A stretch of DNA of 64,000 nt from SAR202 cluster bacterium bin22 (GTDB lineage Bacteria; Chloroflexota; Dehalococcoidia; Lucifugimonadales; UBA3495). Below the pieces are notes generated by a model that worked only from the letters and a program-made list of their open reading frames with translations, made no database searches and was not told the DNA's origin. The stretch is from assembly GCA_002238505.1 (NCBI GenBank), contig MPMM01000007.1:1-64000 (forward strand). Direction: 5' to 3'. Shown piece after piece: positions 27,354 through 36,075 of the stretch. Position 1 is the stretch's first letter, and every line of letters starts with the position of its first letter. A program made the position numbers and the translations under genes.

Positions 27354-28574
27354 ATGAATTCCAGGGAATACGACGTAGTTATCATCGGGGGCGGGATTAT
27401 CGGGCTCTCAACGGCCATGCAGTTGGTCCAGAGGTTTGCTGACGGTCTCAAGGTTGCGGTGGTGGAAAAGGAAAAGGACCTGGCTACCCACCAGACCGGA
27501 CATAACAGCGGCGTGATTCACTCGGGCATCTACTACCGGCCTGGGTCGCAGAAGGCCCAGTTCTGTGTCGGCGGCGCGCTTTCCCTCAAGCAGTTCTGCG
27601 ATGAGAACGAGATCGAGTACGACCTGTGCGGCAAGACCATCGTTGCCACCGAGGAAGCGGAACTCCCCAGACTGGAGAACCTGTACGAACGAGGCGTGGC
27701 CAACGGCGTGCCCGGCCTGGAGATGATCGGCCCCGAACGCCTGAAGGAGATTGAACCCCATACCTTCGGGCTGCAGGCTCTGTGGTCCCCGGCCACGGGC
27801 ATTATTGACTACGTCAAGGTCAGTGAAGCTTACGCTTCCAGGTTCCAGGCGCGCGGCGGGGACATTTACATGGATGCGGCAGTCAGATCCATCGGCGGAG
27901 CATCGGGGGCGATGACCATTGATACCAGTCGGGGAACTCTGCATGCGTCGCACGTAATTAACTGCGCCGGCCTGTACGCGGACCGGATCGCTGAGATGAT
28001 GGGAGAGCGTACCAACGTGCGCATCATACCCTTTCGCGGCGAGTACTATACGCTGCGGCCCGAGAGCCAGTACCTGGTCAAGGGCTTGATTTACCCGGTT
28101 CCGGACCCCCGGTTCCCATTCCTGGGAGTCCACTACACTCGCAACATCCACGGCTACGTGGAAGCGGGGCCCAATGCTGTGCTGGCCTTTGCGCGGGAGG
28201 GCTACCGCAAGAGCAACGTGGATGTGGCCGAATCCCTGGGCACCTTTACCTACCCCGGGTTCTGGAAGATGACCGCCAAGCACTGGCGCACTGGCGTGTC
28301 GGAAATGCACCGCTCTTACAGCAAGGGGGTATTTGTCCACGACCTGCAGAAGCTGATTCCGGAAATTAAGGACGAAGACCTGGCCCCGGGCGGCGCGGGT
28401 GTCCGCGCCCAGGCTGTGGCCACCGACGGCGCCCTGCTGGACGACTTTTCCATCCTGCAGGGAAGGCAGGCTATCCACGTCCTCAATGCGCCGTCCCCCG
28501 GCGCCACCTCGTCATTGTCCATTGGGGCCCACATCGTCAACCTGGCAGTGGAGAGTTTCGGGCTGGAGGAGTAG
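27354..28574 (+). CDS. lhgO: L-2-hydroxyglutarate oxidase / dehydrogenase (LhgO)
   Basis: A 406-residue FAD-dependent oxidase of the DAO family that converts L-2-hydroxyglutarate to 2-oxoglutarate, probably feeding electrons to the quinone pool. It begins DVVIIGGGIIGLSTAMQL (dinucleotide-binding motif), then EKEKDLATHQTGHNSGVIHS, a family signature, and GIYYRPGSQKAQFC. The tail has GGAGVRAQAV and HVLNAPSPGATSSLSIG. ATG 27354 has GGAGGT 7 bp upstream. It stands alone between the complex III cluster and two unknown genes, and metabolic coupling to complex III through quinol is plausible. Confidence 0.93.
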   Translation: MNSREYDVVIIGGGIIGLSTAMQLVQRFADGLKVAVVEKEKDLATHQTGHNSGVIHSGIYYRPGSQKAQFCVGGALSLKQFCDENEIEYDLCGKTIVATEEAELPRLENLYERGVANGVPGLEMIGPERLKEIEPHTFGLQALWSPATGIIDYVKVSEAYASRFQARGGDIYMDAAVRSIGGASGAMTIDTSRGTLHASHVINCAGLYADRIAEMMGERTNVRIIPFRGEYYTLRPESQYLVKGLIYPVPDPRFPFLGVHYTRNIHGYVEAGPNAVLAFAREGYRKSNVDVAESLGTFTYPGFWKMTAKHWRTGVSEMHRSYSKGVFVHDLQKLIPEIKDEDLAPGGAGVRAQAVATDGALLDDFSILQGRQAIHVLNAPSPGATSSLSIGAHIVNLAVESFGLEE

Positions 28575-28724
28575 GGGTAGCGGTGGGTTGCCGGAAAGCC
28601 CCTGGGTAGCTTTGCGAGGTATTTGAGCCGCTGGGTTGGTGGGTTACAATTGCAATGCAGCACCGTCGGTGTGAATTGAGGAAGTCCAGCTGACTGGTTT
28701 TCTTATGAGGCAGGGGAGGCAGCA

Positions 28725-29015
28725 ATGGCGATGAACGCTGAGTTGCACCAGCACATCATAGAAGCGATAAGCAGAAAGATTGGAAACCGGAAACTGGTTT
28801 GTCCGGTTTCCGGCCATACGGATTCCTGGGGTGTGGACATAAACGGTGCTGCGCTTCCCGTTGCCAATGAGCCCGGTGGGCTTGTCTCAGCCCATAATGA
28901 TGTTTTCCCGGTTGCGGTTATAGTTTGCGAAGAATGTGGCTATACCTTTCTGATGAATCTGCTCAAGCTGGGTTTGGCTGATGAATTAGGCGCGGAGACG
29001 CCTGTAAATGCCTGA
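28725..29015 (+). CDS. Small cysteine-motif protein, unknown
   Basis: A 96-residue soluble protein with CPVSGH at about residue 26 and CEECGY at about 66. Together these could form a zinc-ribbon-like knuckle pair, although only three Cys plus His are obvious. The middle (PVANEPGGLVSAHNDVFPVA) is unremarkable. A good ribosome site, GGGGAGG, precedes ATG 28725. Its last 8 bp overlap the next gene, so the two are translated together. I do not recognise a family. Confidence 0.65.
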   Translation: MAMNAELHQHIIEAISRKIGNRKLVCPVSGHTDSWGVDINGAALPVANEPGGLVSAHNDVFPVAVIVCEECGYTFLMNLLKLGLADELGAETPVNA

Positions 29016-29403
29016 CTCCCCATTCAGTGAGACACTGCCCCCAGATCCTTCTTCCTTCGGCGCCTCCATTGGCAATGTCTTGACGGTGACTGTGCACAGC
29101 GCCGCGTTGCATTTGTACACAGTCACAGAAGATCAGATGGACAGCCTGTCATCCGGCAGTTGGCAGATTTATGCGAACCTGGCATCGGTTTGCTTTGGTT
29201 CCTTTATTTCCCTGATAGGCATCTTTTTTGCAGGCTTTACCAACCCCTCGTTCATGCGTACTGCGCTAAGCGCAAGAGCGACGATGGCTGCCCTGGTCCT
29301 TTGTGTGCTATTCGTCATTATGGCACTTTCAGGTTATTGGTCCCACAGAAGGTTGGTGAAGCAGATAAAGGAACGGAAGAGCGACGCCCATTCAATCCAA
29401 TAA
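29008..29403 (+). CDS. Two-helix membrane protein coupled to the preceding gene, unknown
   Basis: A 131-residue protein with a polar 50-residue N-terminal part, two hydrophobic helices (about 56-77, ASVCFGSFISLIGIFFAGF, and 90-110, AALVLCVLFVIMALSGYW) and a basic tail SHRRLVKQIKERK. The ATG at 29008 overlaps the end of the cysteine-motif gene, and a hairpin terminator follows at 29442. The pair forms a compact two-gene unit of unknown role: a soluble metal-binding-like partner and a membrane partner. Confidence 0.65.
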   Translation: MPDSPFSETLPPDPSSFGASIGNVLTVTVHSAALHLYTVTEDQMDSLSSGSWQIYANLASVCFGSFISLIGIFFAGFTNPSFMRTALSARATMAALVLCVLFVIMALSGYWSHRRLVKQIKERKSDAHSIQ

Positions 29404-29441
29404 TCCGCCCTTGTCTGGGGAAACCGAGATGGGGAAGAATG

Positions 29442-29483
29442 AAACCCAGCCCTGATGCAGGTGAGCACAGGGCGGGGTTTTTT
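29442..29483 (+). terminator. Rho-independent terminator of the two-gene unit
   Basis: Stem AACCCAGCCCT / AGGGCGGGGTT (one mismatch) with a 15-nt loop, running into TTTTTT on the plus strand. It follows the stop codon at 29403. Confidence 0.6.
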
Positions 29484-29515
29484 CGGTGGGCAGCTCGCAG
29501 GCGGCGAACGTTGGG

Positions 29516-31513
29516 CTATTGCAGTACGTCGCTCTGGTCTGCCTCTTCTATGTAAGCCTGCACGTCTTCCGGGAGCAGGAATCCGTCCTGTTCCAGTTGG
29601 CGGGCTGCCTTTGCCACGGCCTCGACGTAGGTTTCATGGGTTCCGTACCGTTCTTCCAGGGAAAGGCGGGGGTCGCCGGAGGCCAGGCGTTCTGCCTTCG
29701 TGGAGGCGAAGGGGATGTGCTGGCCGTCGGCCTCGCCACCGTCGTTTTCCGCGAAACCCGGTCCGCGCAGGGCCCAGCCCGTGGTGGTGGCTATCGGGGC
29801 GGCCACCGGCGGCAGGCGCACGCCGGCTACTTCGTTGCCGTCCTCGTCCACTTTGGAAACGAAGATGGGGTAGGCTTGACGGTCGGCCAGGGAAGGCGGC
29901 GCGTTGGCCACGATGCCCCGGTCAAAGTCGGGGCCATAGTCCAGAAAGTAATGAGTGGTGATCACTCCGGTGTAGGTTACGCCGGGAATGTTCGGCCAGC
30001 CCAGTTCCTGCTGTGGGACGCAGCCGGTCTCGTAACCGGGACGGGTGACGGCGAAGGCCGAATCCTCCGACGCCCGGGGGACGCGGCTGGCCGGTGGCTC
30101 GATTCCCTCGCTGACCCAGCGGTCCAGGGCAATCAACAGGGCCCGGTGGGCGGCGAAGGGGCTGACCCCGTTGGTGAACTGCTGGTTCTTGCCCTTCCTG
30201 CTGGAGTTGCCAACGCCGTGGGACAGGCCCGACAGGAGGTAATACCGGACGTTTTCCGGGTCGGGCAGGTCATTGCCCTGGCTGTCGGTATGAAGCTGGG
30301 AACAGCCCTTCACCCAGTATTCGTTGGCGGTGTTGATTTCCAGGCGCTTCGGCAGAGTGCTGGAAGCGGCGCCCCGCTGGCTGCGGCCCGCCGTCCTTCC
30401 GCTGAGGTGGTCGGTGGTCACCTGGTGGGCGAAGGGGAACACGGCCTCGGGATAGAGGTGATTCTGGCGGTTGCGTTCAGTGCGGTCGGTCTGGGCAAAG
30501 CGGTAGTTGATCTGGTCGCCGTTCCCGCCGCCGGTGTGGCTCAGGATGCCGTCCAGGGCCCGATGCCCGTGTTCGTCCTCGTTGAAGCCCAGCATCTGGA
30601 AGTCATTCAGGGTACGGGAAGGCTGGGATATGGAATAGCTGTAGGTATAGTCAACATGGCCGGCCAGCGGATTTTCCGCCGATTCGGGGGCGTGGCGCAG
30701 GAAGGAGAGAAAGTCGCGGGTGGCGGCCAGGCCAATGCCGGCGACCAGGGGGTCTTTCGCCGTGTAGGTGAATTCATAGATGTGGCTTTGCCGGAAGGGC
30801 GTTCCCTCGGGGAGCAGGCGAATGGCCCGGCCCTCGTCGGAAGTGTACTCCCATCCGGAAGCCGGAATCTCAACTGGTGTATGGTCCAGGAGTTCCCGGA
30901 CGGTCAGCCGCGCCCGGGACTGGTCCAGGGTGGCGGCGGCGTAGGCCAGGTCGCTGGTCAGGGAGGTCTCGTTGTCGAAGACGATGTATTCGTAGGAGGG
31001 ACCGGTGATGGTCTCTCCGGCTTTGGTGGCGACCGGAACGTTGATGGTCATGTCCTCGTGGCCGCTGGCGCTGATGTCCCAGCCATTACCCACCACGGCA
31101 TAGCCCATTTCCATGACGAAGCCGGTACCGGCATCCTCGGAACTGGTGGGGTTGTTGATGGCCCGAGCCCCGTTCAGCAATCCTACCCGCATCTGGCCCC
31201 GGTTGTTGAAGTCCAGGATGACCCGGCGGTTGCCCAGTTCCGGGTTGACGGGTTTGAGGATGAAGATGTCGGTGGAGTACTCCACCAGGCCCCGCTGATT
31301 CACGGGAGCCAGTTCAATGTCGGTGATGACGGCATTGCGTGGGTCCTTCGGGTCCAGTTCCCCGTAGGCGGTCCCGCGCAGCTTCTCGTACTGGCCAACA
31401 CTGCCGAACGAACGGCCGCCAAAGGTGGGAGATTCGGACCGTTCCGGGTCTATAACTATGCGTTGTATGCCCTGCCTGGCAGCGGCCAGCGTGGTTGCCT
31501 GATTTTGAGTCAT
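29516..31513 (-). CDS. Large alpha/beta hydrolase-domain protein (PF20091 type)
   Basis: A 665-residue protein. I chose ATG 31513 because GGAGGG lies 5 bp upstream; the longer frame adds 22 unlikely residues. The sequence follows the alpha/beta hydrolase domain known as PF20091: ILDFNNRGQMRVGLLNGA, GYAVVGNGWDIS, VAGIGLAATRDFLSFLRH, LGFNEDEHGHRALDGILSH, NEYWVKGCSQLHTDSQGNDL, YYLLSGLSHG and TGVITTHYFLDYGP. The nucleophile elbow, which I recall as GISQSGR, reads SISQPSR here, keeping Ser but losing both Gly. No signal peptide is seen. It is probably an esterase or amidase of unknown substrate, and activity is uncertain. Confidence 0.75.
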   Translation of the reverse strand: MTQNQATTLAAARQGIQRIVIDPERSESPTFGGRSFGSVGQYEKLRGTAYGELDPKDPRNAVITDIELAPVNQRGLVEYSTDIFILKPVNPELGNRRVILDFNNRGQMRVGLLNGARAINNPTSSEDAGTGFVMEMGYAVVGNGWDISASGHEDMTINVPVATKAGETITGPSYEYIVFDNETSLTSDLAYAAATLDQSRARLTVRELLDHTPVEIPASGWEYTSDEGRAIRLLPEGTPFRQSHIYEFTYTAKDPLVAGIGLAATRDFLSFLRHAPESAENPLAGHVDYTYSYSISQPSRTLNDFQMLGFNEDEHGHRALDGILSHTGGGNGDQINYRFAQTDRTERNRQNHLYPEAVFPFAHQVTTDHLSGRTAGRSQRGAASSTLPKRLEINTANEYWVKGCSQLHTDSQGNDLPDPENVRYYLLSGLSHGVGNSSRKGKNQQFTNGVSPFAAHRALLIALDRWVSEGIEPPASRVPRASEDSAFAVTRPGYETGCVPQQELGWPNIPGVTYTGVITTHYFLDYGPDFDRGIVANAPPSLADRQAYPIFVSKVDEDGNEVAGVRLPPVAAPIATTTGWALRGPGFAENDGGEADGQHIPFASTKAERLASGDPRLSLEERYGTHETYVEAVAKAARQLEQDGFLLPEDVQAYIEEADQSDVLQ

Positions 31514-31920
31514 TGTGACCCTCCGAGCGGGGAGGCTTGCACTCGCCATCTTCCCGCAAACTCTAGGGTGATGATACAAAGCGCATGGGAGTTGGTCAAA
31601 CTCCGTTCGCTACGGGACAATGGCGTTCTATGGGGTGTGGTCAAATTAGCCATTACTGCCGGTCAGGTATCGGGTATATCGCGGAGCATATCACCCATTT
31701 ACATGACGGATCTGGATTCCGGCTTTCGCCGGAAAGACGAAACTCGGCTTTTGAGGACGCCCCCTGGGTCTTGCGGGTGTCTGACACCATTGGTCTGAAT
31801 TTGAGACGTGGTGGCCCTGGCGGGATTGTCTTTACCTAGTCCTGTCTTTGTGCACATAAGGTATAATCGTATGGGTCAATTTGTTAAGGGGAATTTCCAA
31901 TTCAGGCAAGGGTAACCTGT
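31514..31920. other. Intergenic region with Repeat S copy and a -10 element
   Basis: About 400 bp between divergent genes. It includes Repeat S copy 2 (31636-31765). A perfect TATAAT at 31862-31867, 54 bp before the first hydratase gene, probably belongs to the promoter of the lipid operon; no good -35 is present. Confidence 0.5.
31636..31765. repeat. Repeat S, copy 2
   Basis: The shorter version of the repeat at 15915-16073. It reads directly from GGGTATA into TCGCGGAGCATATC, without the roughly 30-bp palindromic insert present in the other copy. Confidence 0.7.
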
Positions 31921-32325
31921 GTGGACGTTGCTGCCGGTTCGGCCATAGATTTGGGGTCGTGGACTCTTACCGAAGAAAGGGTTAGAGATTACCTGGATGC
32001 CGTGGGAGATGGCCTGGACCTGTACTTGGGCAGCGGAGTCGTGCCGCCCCTTGCCCTGTGCGCTTACGCGCTGGGCGCCATGGTGGAGAAATTGTCGTTG
32101 CCAGGAGGCACCATCCACAGCATCCAGGAAATGGAGGCCTTGGCTGGCGTAGCCATCGGCGACGAAATTCGGGGCGAGGCTGTACCGGAGCGTCCCAGGT
32201 CCCGGGGAGGCCTTAGGTTTATGACTGTGGGTTACACCCTGACCGGATCGACCGGGGAAGTTGTCCAGACGGGCAAGACCACGGTCCTGGCGCCGGAAGG
32301 TGAGGCTGCAGCGGACAATGGCTGA
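31921..32325 (+). CDS. MaoC-like hot-dog dehydratase, N-terminal-type subunit
   Basis: A 134-residue protein resembling the non-catalytic FAS1-type/MaoC N-terminal dehydratase domain: TLTEERVRDYLDAVGD, VPPLALCAYALGAMVEKLSL, HSIQEMEALAGVAIGDEIRG, and the terminal GEVVQTGKTTVLAPEG. It starts at GTG 31921. The next gene overlaps by 8 bp and carries the catalytic motif. The pair therefore looks like a heterodimeric (R)-specific hydratase similar in design to mycobacterial HadAB. It is followed by plsX and fabG, pointing to acyl-chain synthesis. Confidence 0.7.
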   Translation: MDVAAGSAIDLGSWTLTEERVRDYLDAVGDGLDLYLGSGVVPPLALCAYALGAMVEKLSLPGGTIHSIQEMEALAGVAIGDEIRGEAVPERPRSRGGLRFMTVGYTLTGSTGEVVQTGKTTVLAPEGEAAADNG

Positions 32326-32731
32326 AGAAACGCTGCTGGAATCCCCGCTACCGGAGTTGACCCTGGACATTACCCAGGAACGGTTGAACGCCTACTGCGC
32401 AGCTTCGGGCGACCACAATCCCCTGCACTGGGATGCCCGGTTTGCGGCAACAACCCAGTTTGGCGGCATCATCGCCCACGGCATGCTGACCCTTGCCCTG
32501 GTTTCCCGAATGATGGCTGCGGCCTACGGGCAGGCCTGGGTCGAGACAGGCAGCCTGCGGACGCGGTTCAAGGGGGCCGCCTACCTGGGCAGCCGCGTGG
32601 CGAGTCGGGGCCGGGTGACCAGGGAAGAAGACAAGGACGGGCACAGGCTGGTAACCTGCGCTGTGGCCGTTACTAATGCGGAAACGGGCGAAGAGTTGGT
32701 AACGGGTACTGCCACGGTCAAGCTGCGGTAA
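32318..32731 (+). CDS. MaoC-like (R)-specific enoyl hydratase, catalytic subunit
   Basis: A 137-residue hot-dog protein with the hydratase-2 motif: AASGDHNPLHWDARFAATTQ (catalytic Asp and His), then FGGIIAHGMLTLALVSRMM. ATG 32318 lies within the end of the preceding gene. It should hydrate or dehydrate trans-2-enoyl and (R)-3-hydroxyacyl thioesters, with the preceding subunit as partner. The chain specificity and carrier (CoA or ACP) are unknown. fabG two genes downstream would supply the 3-hydroxyacyl substrate. Confidence 0.85.
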   Translation: MAEETLLESPLPELTLDITQERLNAYCAASGDHNPLHWDARFAATTQFGGIIAHGMLTLALVSRMMAAAYGQAWVETGSLRTRFKGAAYLGSRVASRGRVTREEDKDGHRLVTCAVAVTNAETGEELVTGTATVKLR

Positions 32732-32794
32732 ACGCGCTGACGAAGGCGGCTACCTTCCGGAAAGCCCGGGATGTTGAGGTTCAGGGAAAGCAGT

Positions 32795-33844
32795 ATGCAA
32801 AGCTTTGATTATCAATCGTCTAAGGAGGGCGAGCCCATACGCGTTGCGGTAGATGCCATGGGCGGCGATCATGCCCCCTGCGAAACGGTCAAGGGGGCGG
32901 TGGCCGCGCTGGACCACCACAACATGGAACTGCTACTGGTGGGCGACGTTGGCGAAGTCGAAGCGGAACTGGACAAGTATGACCTGAACGGCAAGGCGGT
33001 CAGAGTAATTCCCTCGGTGGGGAAGATCGGGGACGATGAGCACCCCATGCACGCCTTCCGCCAAAAGCCGGAGGCCTCGGTCATAGTAGGCACCAAACTG
33101 GTCAAGGGAGGACAGGCAGACGTGCTGGTGTCGCTGGGGTCAACCGGGGCGTCCATGGCCACGGCGTCCCTGGTACTGGGCGTTATGGACGGACTGGAAC
33201 GCCCCTGCATCGGCGGGCCTTTCCTGGGCCTGGCGCCCCGGACTGTCCTGATGGACCTGGGCAGCAACGTGGACTGCCGCCCTTCCCAATTGTTGAATTT
33301 TGCAGCCCTGGGCTCGGTCTTTGCGCGCCGCCTCCTGGGCACCGAGAATCCCCGAGTTGCCCTGCTGAGCGTCGGCTCGGAGCAGTCCAAGGGCAACCGG
33401 CAAGTGCAGGAAAGCTATGAGCTTTTCGAGCAGAGCCACCTGAACTTCGTGGGCAATGTTGAAGGAATGGACTTCTTCAACGACAAGGCAGACGTCATTG
33501 TTTGCGACGGATTTGTGGGCAATATCCTTATCAAGTTCACCGAGGGCATGGGTAGTGCCCTTGGCGGCTACCTGGAAAGGAAACTGGCTCCCTACATGTC
33601 GGAAGAGCAGATGAAGGGAGTTTTCAGCGAGCTTTGGCAGACCACCAACCTGCCCCGGACCATGGGCGGGCCCCTGTTTGGGGTGAACGGCGCGGTGATA
33701 GTCGGCCACGGGTCCTCCAGGTCTGAAGGGGTGTCGGGAGCCATAAACACCGCCGTGCGCTACGTGGATATGGGCCTGCTGGACAGCATGCGGGAAGAAC
33801 TGGCGGAAATCAGCCGAAACGGGCTGCTGGGAGATTCCCAGTAA
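32795..33844 (+). CDS. plsX: Phosphate acyltransferase PlsX
   Basis: A 349-residue cytosolic enzyme that makes acyl-phosphate from acyl-ACP for phospholipid synthesis. Family motifs are IRVAVDAMGGDHAP, VSLGSTGASMATASLVLG, DLGSNVDCRPSQLLNFA, LSVGSEQSKGN, VCDGFVGNILIKFTEG, and GVNGAVIVGHGSS. I chose ATG 32795, 7 bp after AGGGA; ATG 32771 is also possible. The N-terminal extension QSFDYQSSKEGEP is longer than usual. The stop codon overlaps the fabG start by one base. Confidence 0.96.
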   Translation: MQSFDYQSSKEGEPIRVAVDAMGGDHAPCETVKGAVAALDHHNMELLLVGDVGEVEAELDKYDLNGKAVRVIPSVGKIGDDEHPMHAFRQKPEASVIVGTKLVKGGQADVLVSLGSTGASMATASLVLGVMDGLERPCIGGPFLGLAPRTVLMDLGSNVDCRPSQLLNFAALGSVFARRLLGTENPRVALLSVGSEQSKGNRQVQESYELFEQSHLNFVGNVEGMDFFNDKADVIVCDGFVGNILIKFTEGMGSALGGYLERKLAPYMSEEQMKGVFSELWQTTNLPRTMGGPLFGVNGAVIVGHGSSRSEGVSGAINTAVRYVDMGLLDSMREELAEISRNGLLGDSQ

Positions 33845-34599
33845 TGGCGGCGGCCCGCCTGGAAGAGCAGGTTGCCCTGGTAACGGGAGCATCGCGGGGA
33901 ATAGGAGCGGTAATTGCCCAGCGCCTGGCCAGGGATGGGGCCAGGGTGGCGGTGAATTACCAGGCTTCCGCAGAAGCGGCCCGGCAGGTGGTGGAAACCA
34001 TAGCGCAGTCCGGGGGCGAGGCCGCGATGATGGCCGGAGACATATCCAACGAGGGGGAAGCCGAAGGCCTGGTCAAACAGGTGATGGACGAGTGGGGCCG
34101 TATCGACATCCTGGTGAATAATGCGGGCATTACCCGCGACCGCCTGCTGCTGCGCATGACCTCGGATGACTGGGACCGGGTGATGGAAGTCAACCTGCGA
34201 GGGGCTTTCCTCTGCACCAAGTACGTTATGCCTCACCTGATCCGCCGCCGGCAGGGACGGGTGGTCAACATTTCTTCGGTGGTAGGTCTGGGCGGCAACC
34301 CGGGCCAGGCCAACTATGCCGCATCCAAGGCTGGTCTTATTGGTTTCACCAAGGCGGTAGCCCGCGAAGTGGCATCAAGGAACATCACGGTCAACGCCCT
34401 GGCCCCGGGGTTTATCGACACCGGCGGCATGGTGGACCAGATGACCGAGGAGGCCAAGAAGACCGTGCTGGGCCGCATACCCATGGAACGGTTCGGCAGC
34501 GCCGACGATGTGGCCGAGGCGGTATCGTTTTTGTGTGGGTCCGGAGCGGGCTACATTACCGGCCAGGTTTTAACCATTGATGGCGGGATGGTTGGGTAG
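33844..34599 (+). CDS. fabG: 3-oxoacyl-ACP reductase FabG
   Basis: A 251-residue short-chain dehydrogenase that reduces 3-oxoacyl-ACP with NADPH. The cofactor motif is TGASRGIGAVIAQRLA, then NNAGITRDRLLLRM, which is typical of FabG, the catalytic Ser in NISSVVGLGGNPGQ, and YAASKAGLIGFTKA with Tyr and Lys. The tail GYITGQVLTIDGGMVG is also characteristic. ATG overlaps the plsX stop. Its place in a hydratase-plsX-fabG operon supports a role in fatty-acid synthesis rather than secondary metabolism. Confidence 0.93.
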   Translation: MAAARLEEQVALVTGASRGIGAVIAQRLARDGARVAVNYQASAEAARQVVETIAQSGGEAAMMAGDISNEGEAEGLVKQVMDEWGRIDILVNNAGITRDRLLLRMTSDDWDRVMEVNLRGAFLCTKYVMPHLIRRRQGRVVNISSVVGLGGNPGQANYAASKAGLIGFTKAVAREVASRNITVNALAPGFIDTGGMVDQMTEEAKKTVLGRIPMERFGSADDVAEAVSFLCGSGAGYITGQVLTIDGGMVG

Positions 34600-35187
34600 G
34601 GCTGGCCGTCGGCTGTAGGGTTTCAGGGGCCGCTTTTTTGCGCAGCACGCGCGCGGATAGTCCCCCGTACAGATGGGTAAGGTTCTATCAGTAGAGACTT
34701 CCTGCTCAAGGACGTCCTCCAGTTTGCGCCAGGACATGCGAATTGGAAGGCCGTCTGCATTTAATCCCACCAGTCGCCCTGCCTCTTTTCGACTGTTCTC
34801 CCGACTTGTCTCCTCATAAGCTTCGCCAATAGGGAATGTGGGGCACCGGAGATACATACACCATTCTCCCTGTCCCGTTCCTCATCGTGTCGCCGGCGTT
34901 CGAGTTCAGGATGTGAATCCAGCCTGTTAGTCGTATTCTCAAGCTGTGCGGCCAGGGTCTTTCGATAGTCGGTGGCAACTCCTCGGGTCCGTTCGCGGTG
35001 AGCTTGGAGAACCATTCCGGGCGGCCCTTCGACGGGCTCAGGGCGAACGGTGGAAGAGACCCCATTAAGATAATCGAAAGACTCTGGCTGTGCGGCACGG
35101 TCTCGTTTATGCCTGCCCGGTTTTCGTCTATACTTGCTGGAACGTGTTAAATCCCCGGGCCAGGCGATGGCCAGCAAGGAGCGACCC
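34600..35187. other. Intergenic region with MITE-A copy 3 and a possible gene remnant
   Basis: About 590 bp. On the minus strand a frame from ATG 34857 has a normal-looking stretch (GEAYEETSRENSRKEAGRLV, then SWRKLEDVLEQEV), but it then runs into the antisense of fabG. Just upstream in another frame is LDSHPELERRRHDEERDREN. These may be pieces of a decayed gene near the MITE. No homologue was recognised, so I do not call a CDS. Confidence 0.35.
34953..35087. mobile_element. MITE-A copy 3, with 10-bp target duplication
   Basis: 135 bp with ends CAGGGTCTTTCGATAGT and ATCGAAAGACTCTG, flanked by a perfect direct repeat GCTGTGCGGC (34943-34952 and 35088-35097). It shares the interior of the copies at 3108 and 27056. 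Confidence 0.8.
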
Positions 35188-36075
35188 ATGCCACACCCAA
35201 CCACCCGACTACGAGAGTTGCTGCGGGAACCGGGCATCATAATGGCGCCCGGGGCCTATGACTGCCTCACTGCCCGCATAATCGAGAACGCTGGCTTTCC
35301 CGCCGTTTACATGACCGGGGCTGGTACCTCGGTGGCTACGCTGGGTTACCCCGACCTGGCCCTGGCCACCATGAGCGAAATGGTGGGGAATGCGGCGGAC
35401 ATTGCCGCCACCGTGGACGTGCCGGTAATTGCGGATGCGGATACCGGATACGGCGGGATTCTGAATATTCAGCGGACTATTCGCCAGTACCAGCGGGCCG
35501 GTGTGGCGGGGGTGCACATCGAGGACCAGGAGTTTCCCAAGCGTTGCGGGCACCTGGACAACAAGCGAGTCATCGGCATAGATGAAATGGTGGGCAAGAT
35601 CAAGGCTGCGGTGGACGCCCGCACCGACGAAGATTTTGTAATTATCGTGCGGACCGATGCCCTGGCGGTGACGGGGTGGGACGACACCATGCGCCGTTGC
35701 GAAGCATTCACCAGGGCCGGGGCCGACGTACTGTTCGTGGAGGCGATACGGTCGCCGGAGGAGGCGGAGCGGGTAGTGGCCTCGGTTGAGGTACCCCTGC
35801 TTTACAACTTCGTGGAGACGGGCAAGTCGCCGCTGTTCACGGCTGGGGAACTGGAGGAACTGGGTTTCAAGATAGTTATCTATCCGGGCAGCGCGCTGCT
35901 GACCGTGAGCAAGGTAGTTGCGAGACTGATGGAAGAACTGAAGGTGAAGGGCACCACGGCCCACCTGGTGGACAACATGATAACTCTGCAGGACTGCTTT
36001 GAACTGATGGGGATTTCGGAAATGCTGGCCACGGACGAGATCTATTCTGCCGAGGCGATTAAGGCTGGTCGATGA
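35188..36075 (+). CDS. Isocitrate lyase / PEP mutase family enzyme
   Basis: A 295-residue TIM-barrel enzyme. I chose ATG 35188, which has AAGGAG 7 bp upstream, over earlier ATGs at 35134 and 35167. Key motifs are PGAYDCLTARIIENAGFPAV, the metal-binding DADTGYGG, EDQEFPKRCGHLDNKR with the catalytic loop KRCGH, and IIVRTDALAV. The KRCGH loop is shared by 2-methylisocitrate lyase, oxaloacetate decarboxylase-like proteins and carboxyphosphonoenolpyruvate mutases. Without prpC or prpD nearby the substrate cannot be fixed. It overlaps the DUF5671 gene by 4 bp. Confidence 0.85.
   Translation: MPHPTTRLRELLREPGIIMAPGAYDCLTARIIENAGFPAVYMTGAGTSVATLGYPDLALATMSEMVGNAADIAATVDVPVIADADTGYGGILNIQRTIRQYQRAGVAGVHIEDQEFPKRCGHLDNKRVIGIDEMVGKIKAAVDARTDEDFVIIVRTDALAVTGWDDTMRRCEAFTRAGADVLFVEAIRSPEEAERVVASVEVPLLYNFVETGKSPLFTAGELEELGFKIVIYPGSALLTVSKVVARLMEELKVKGTTAHLVDNMITLQDCFELMGISEMLATDEIYSAEAIKAGR

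Noticed and set aside
34570-34857. 95-codon minus-strand frame near MITE-A copy 3
   Set aside because: The first part looks gene-like, but the end is antisense to fabG and no family was recognised. It is noted only as a possible remnant.
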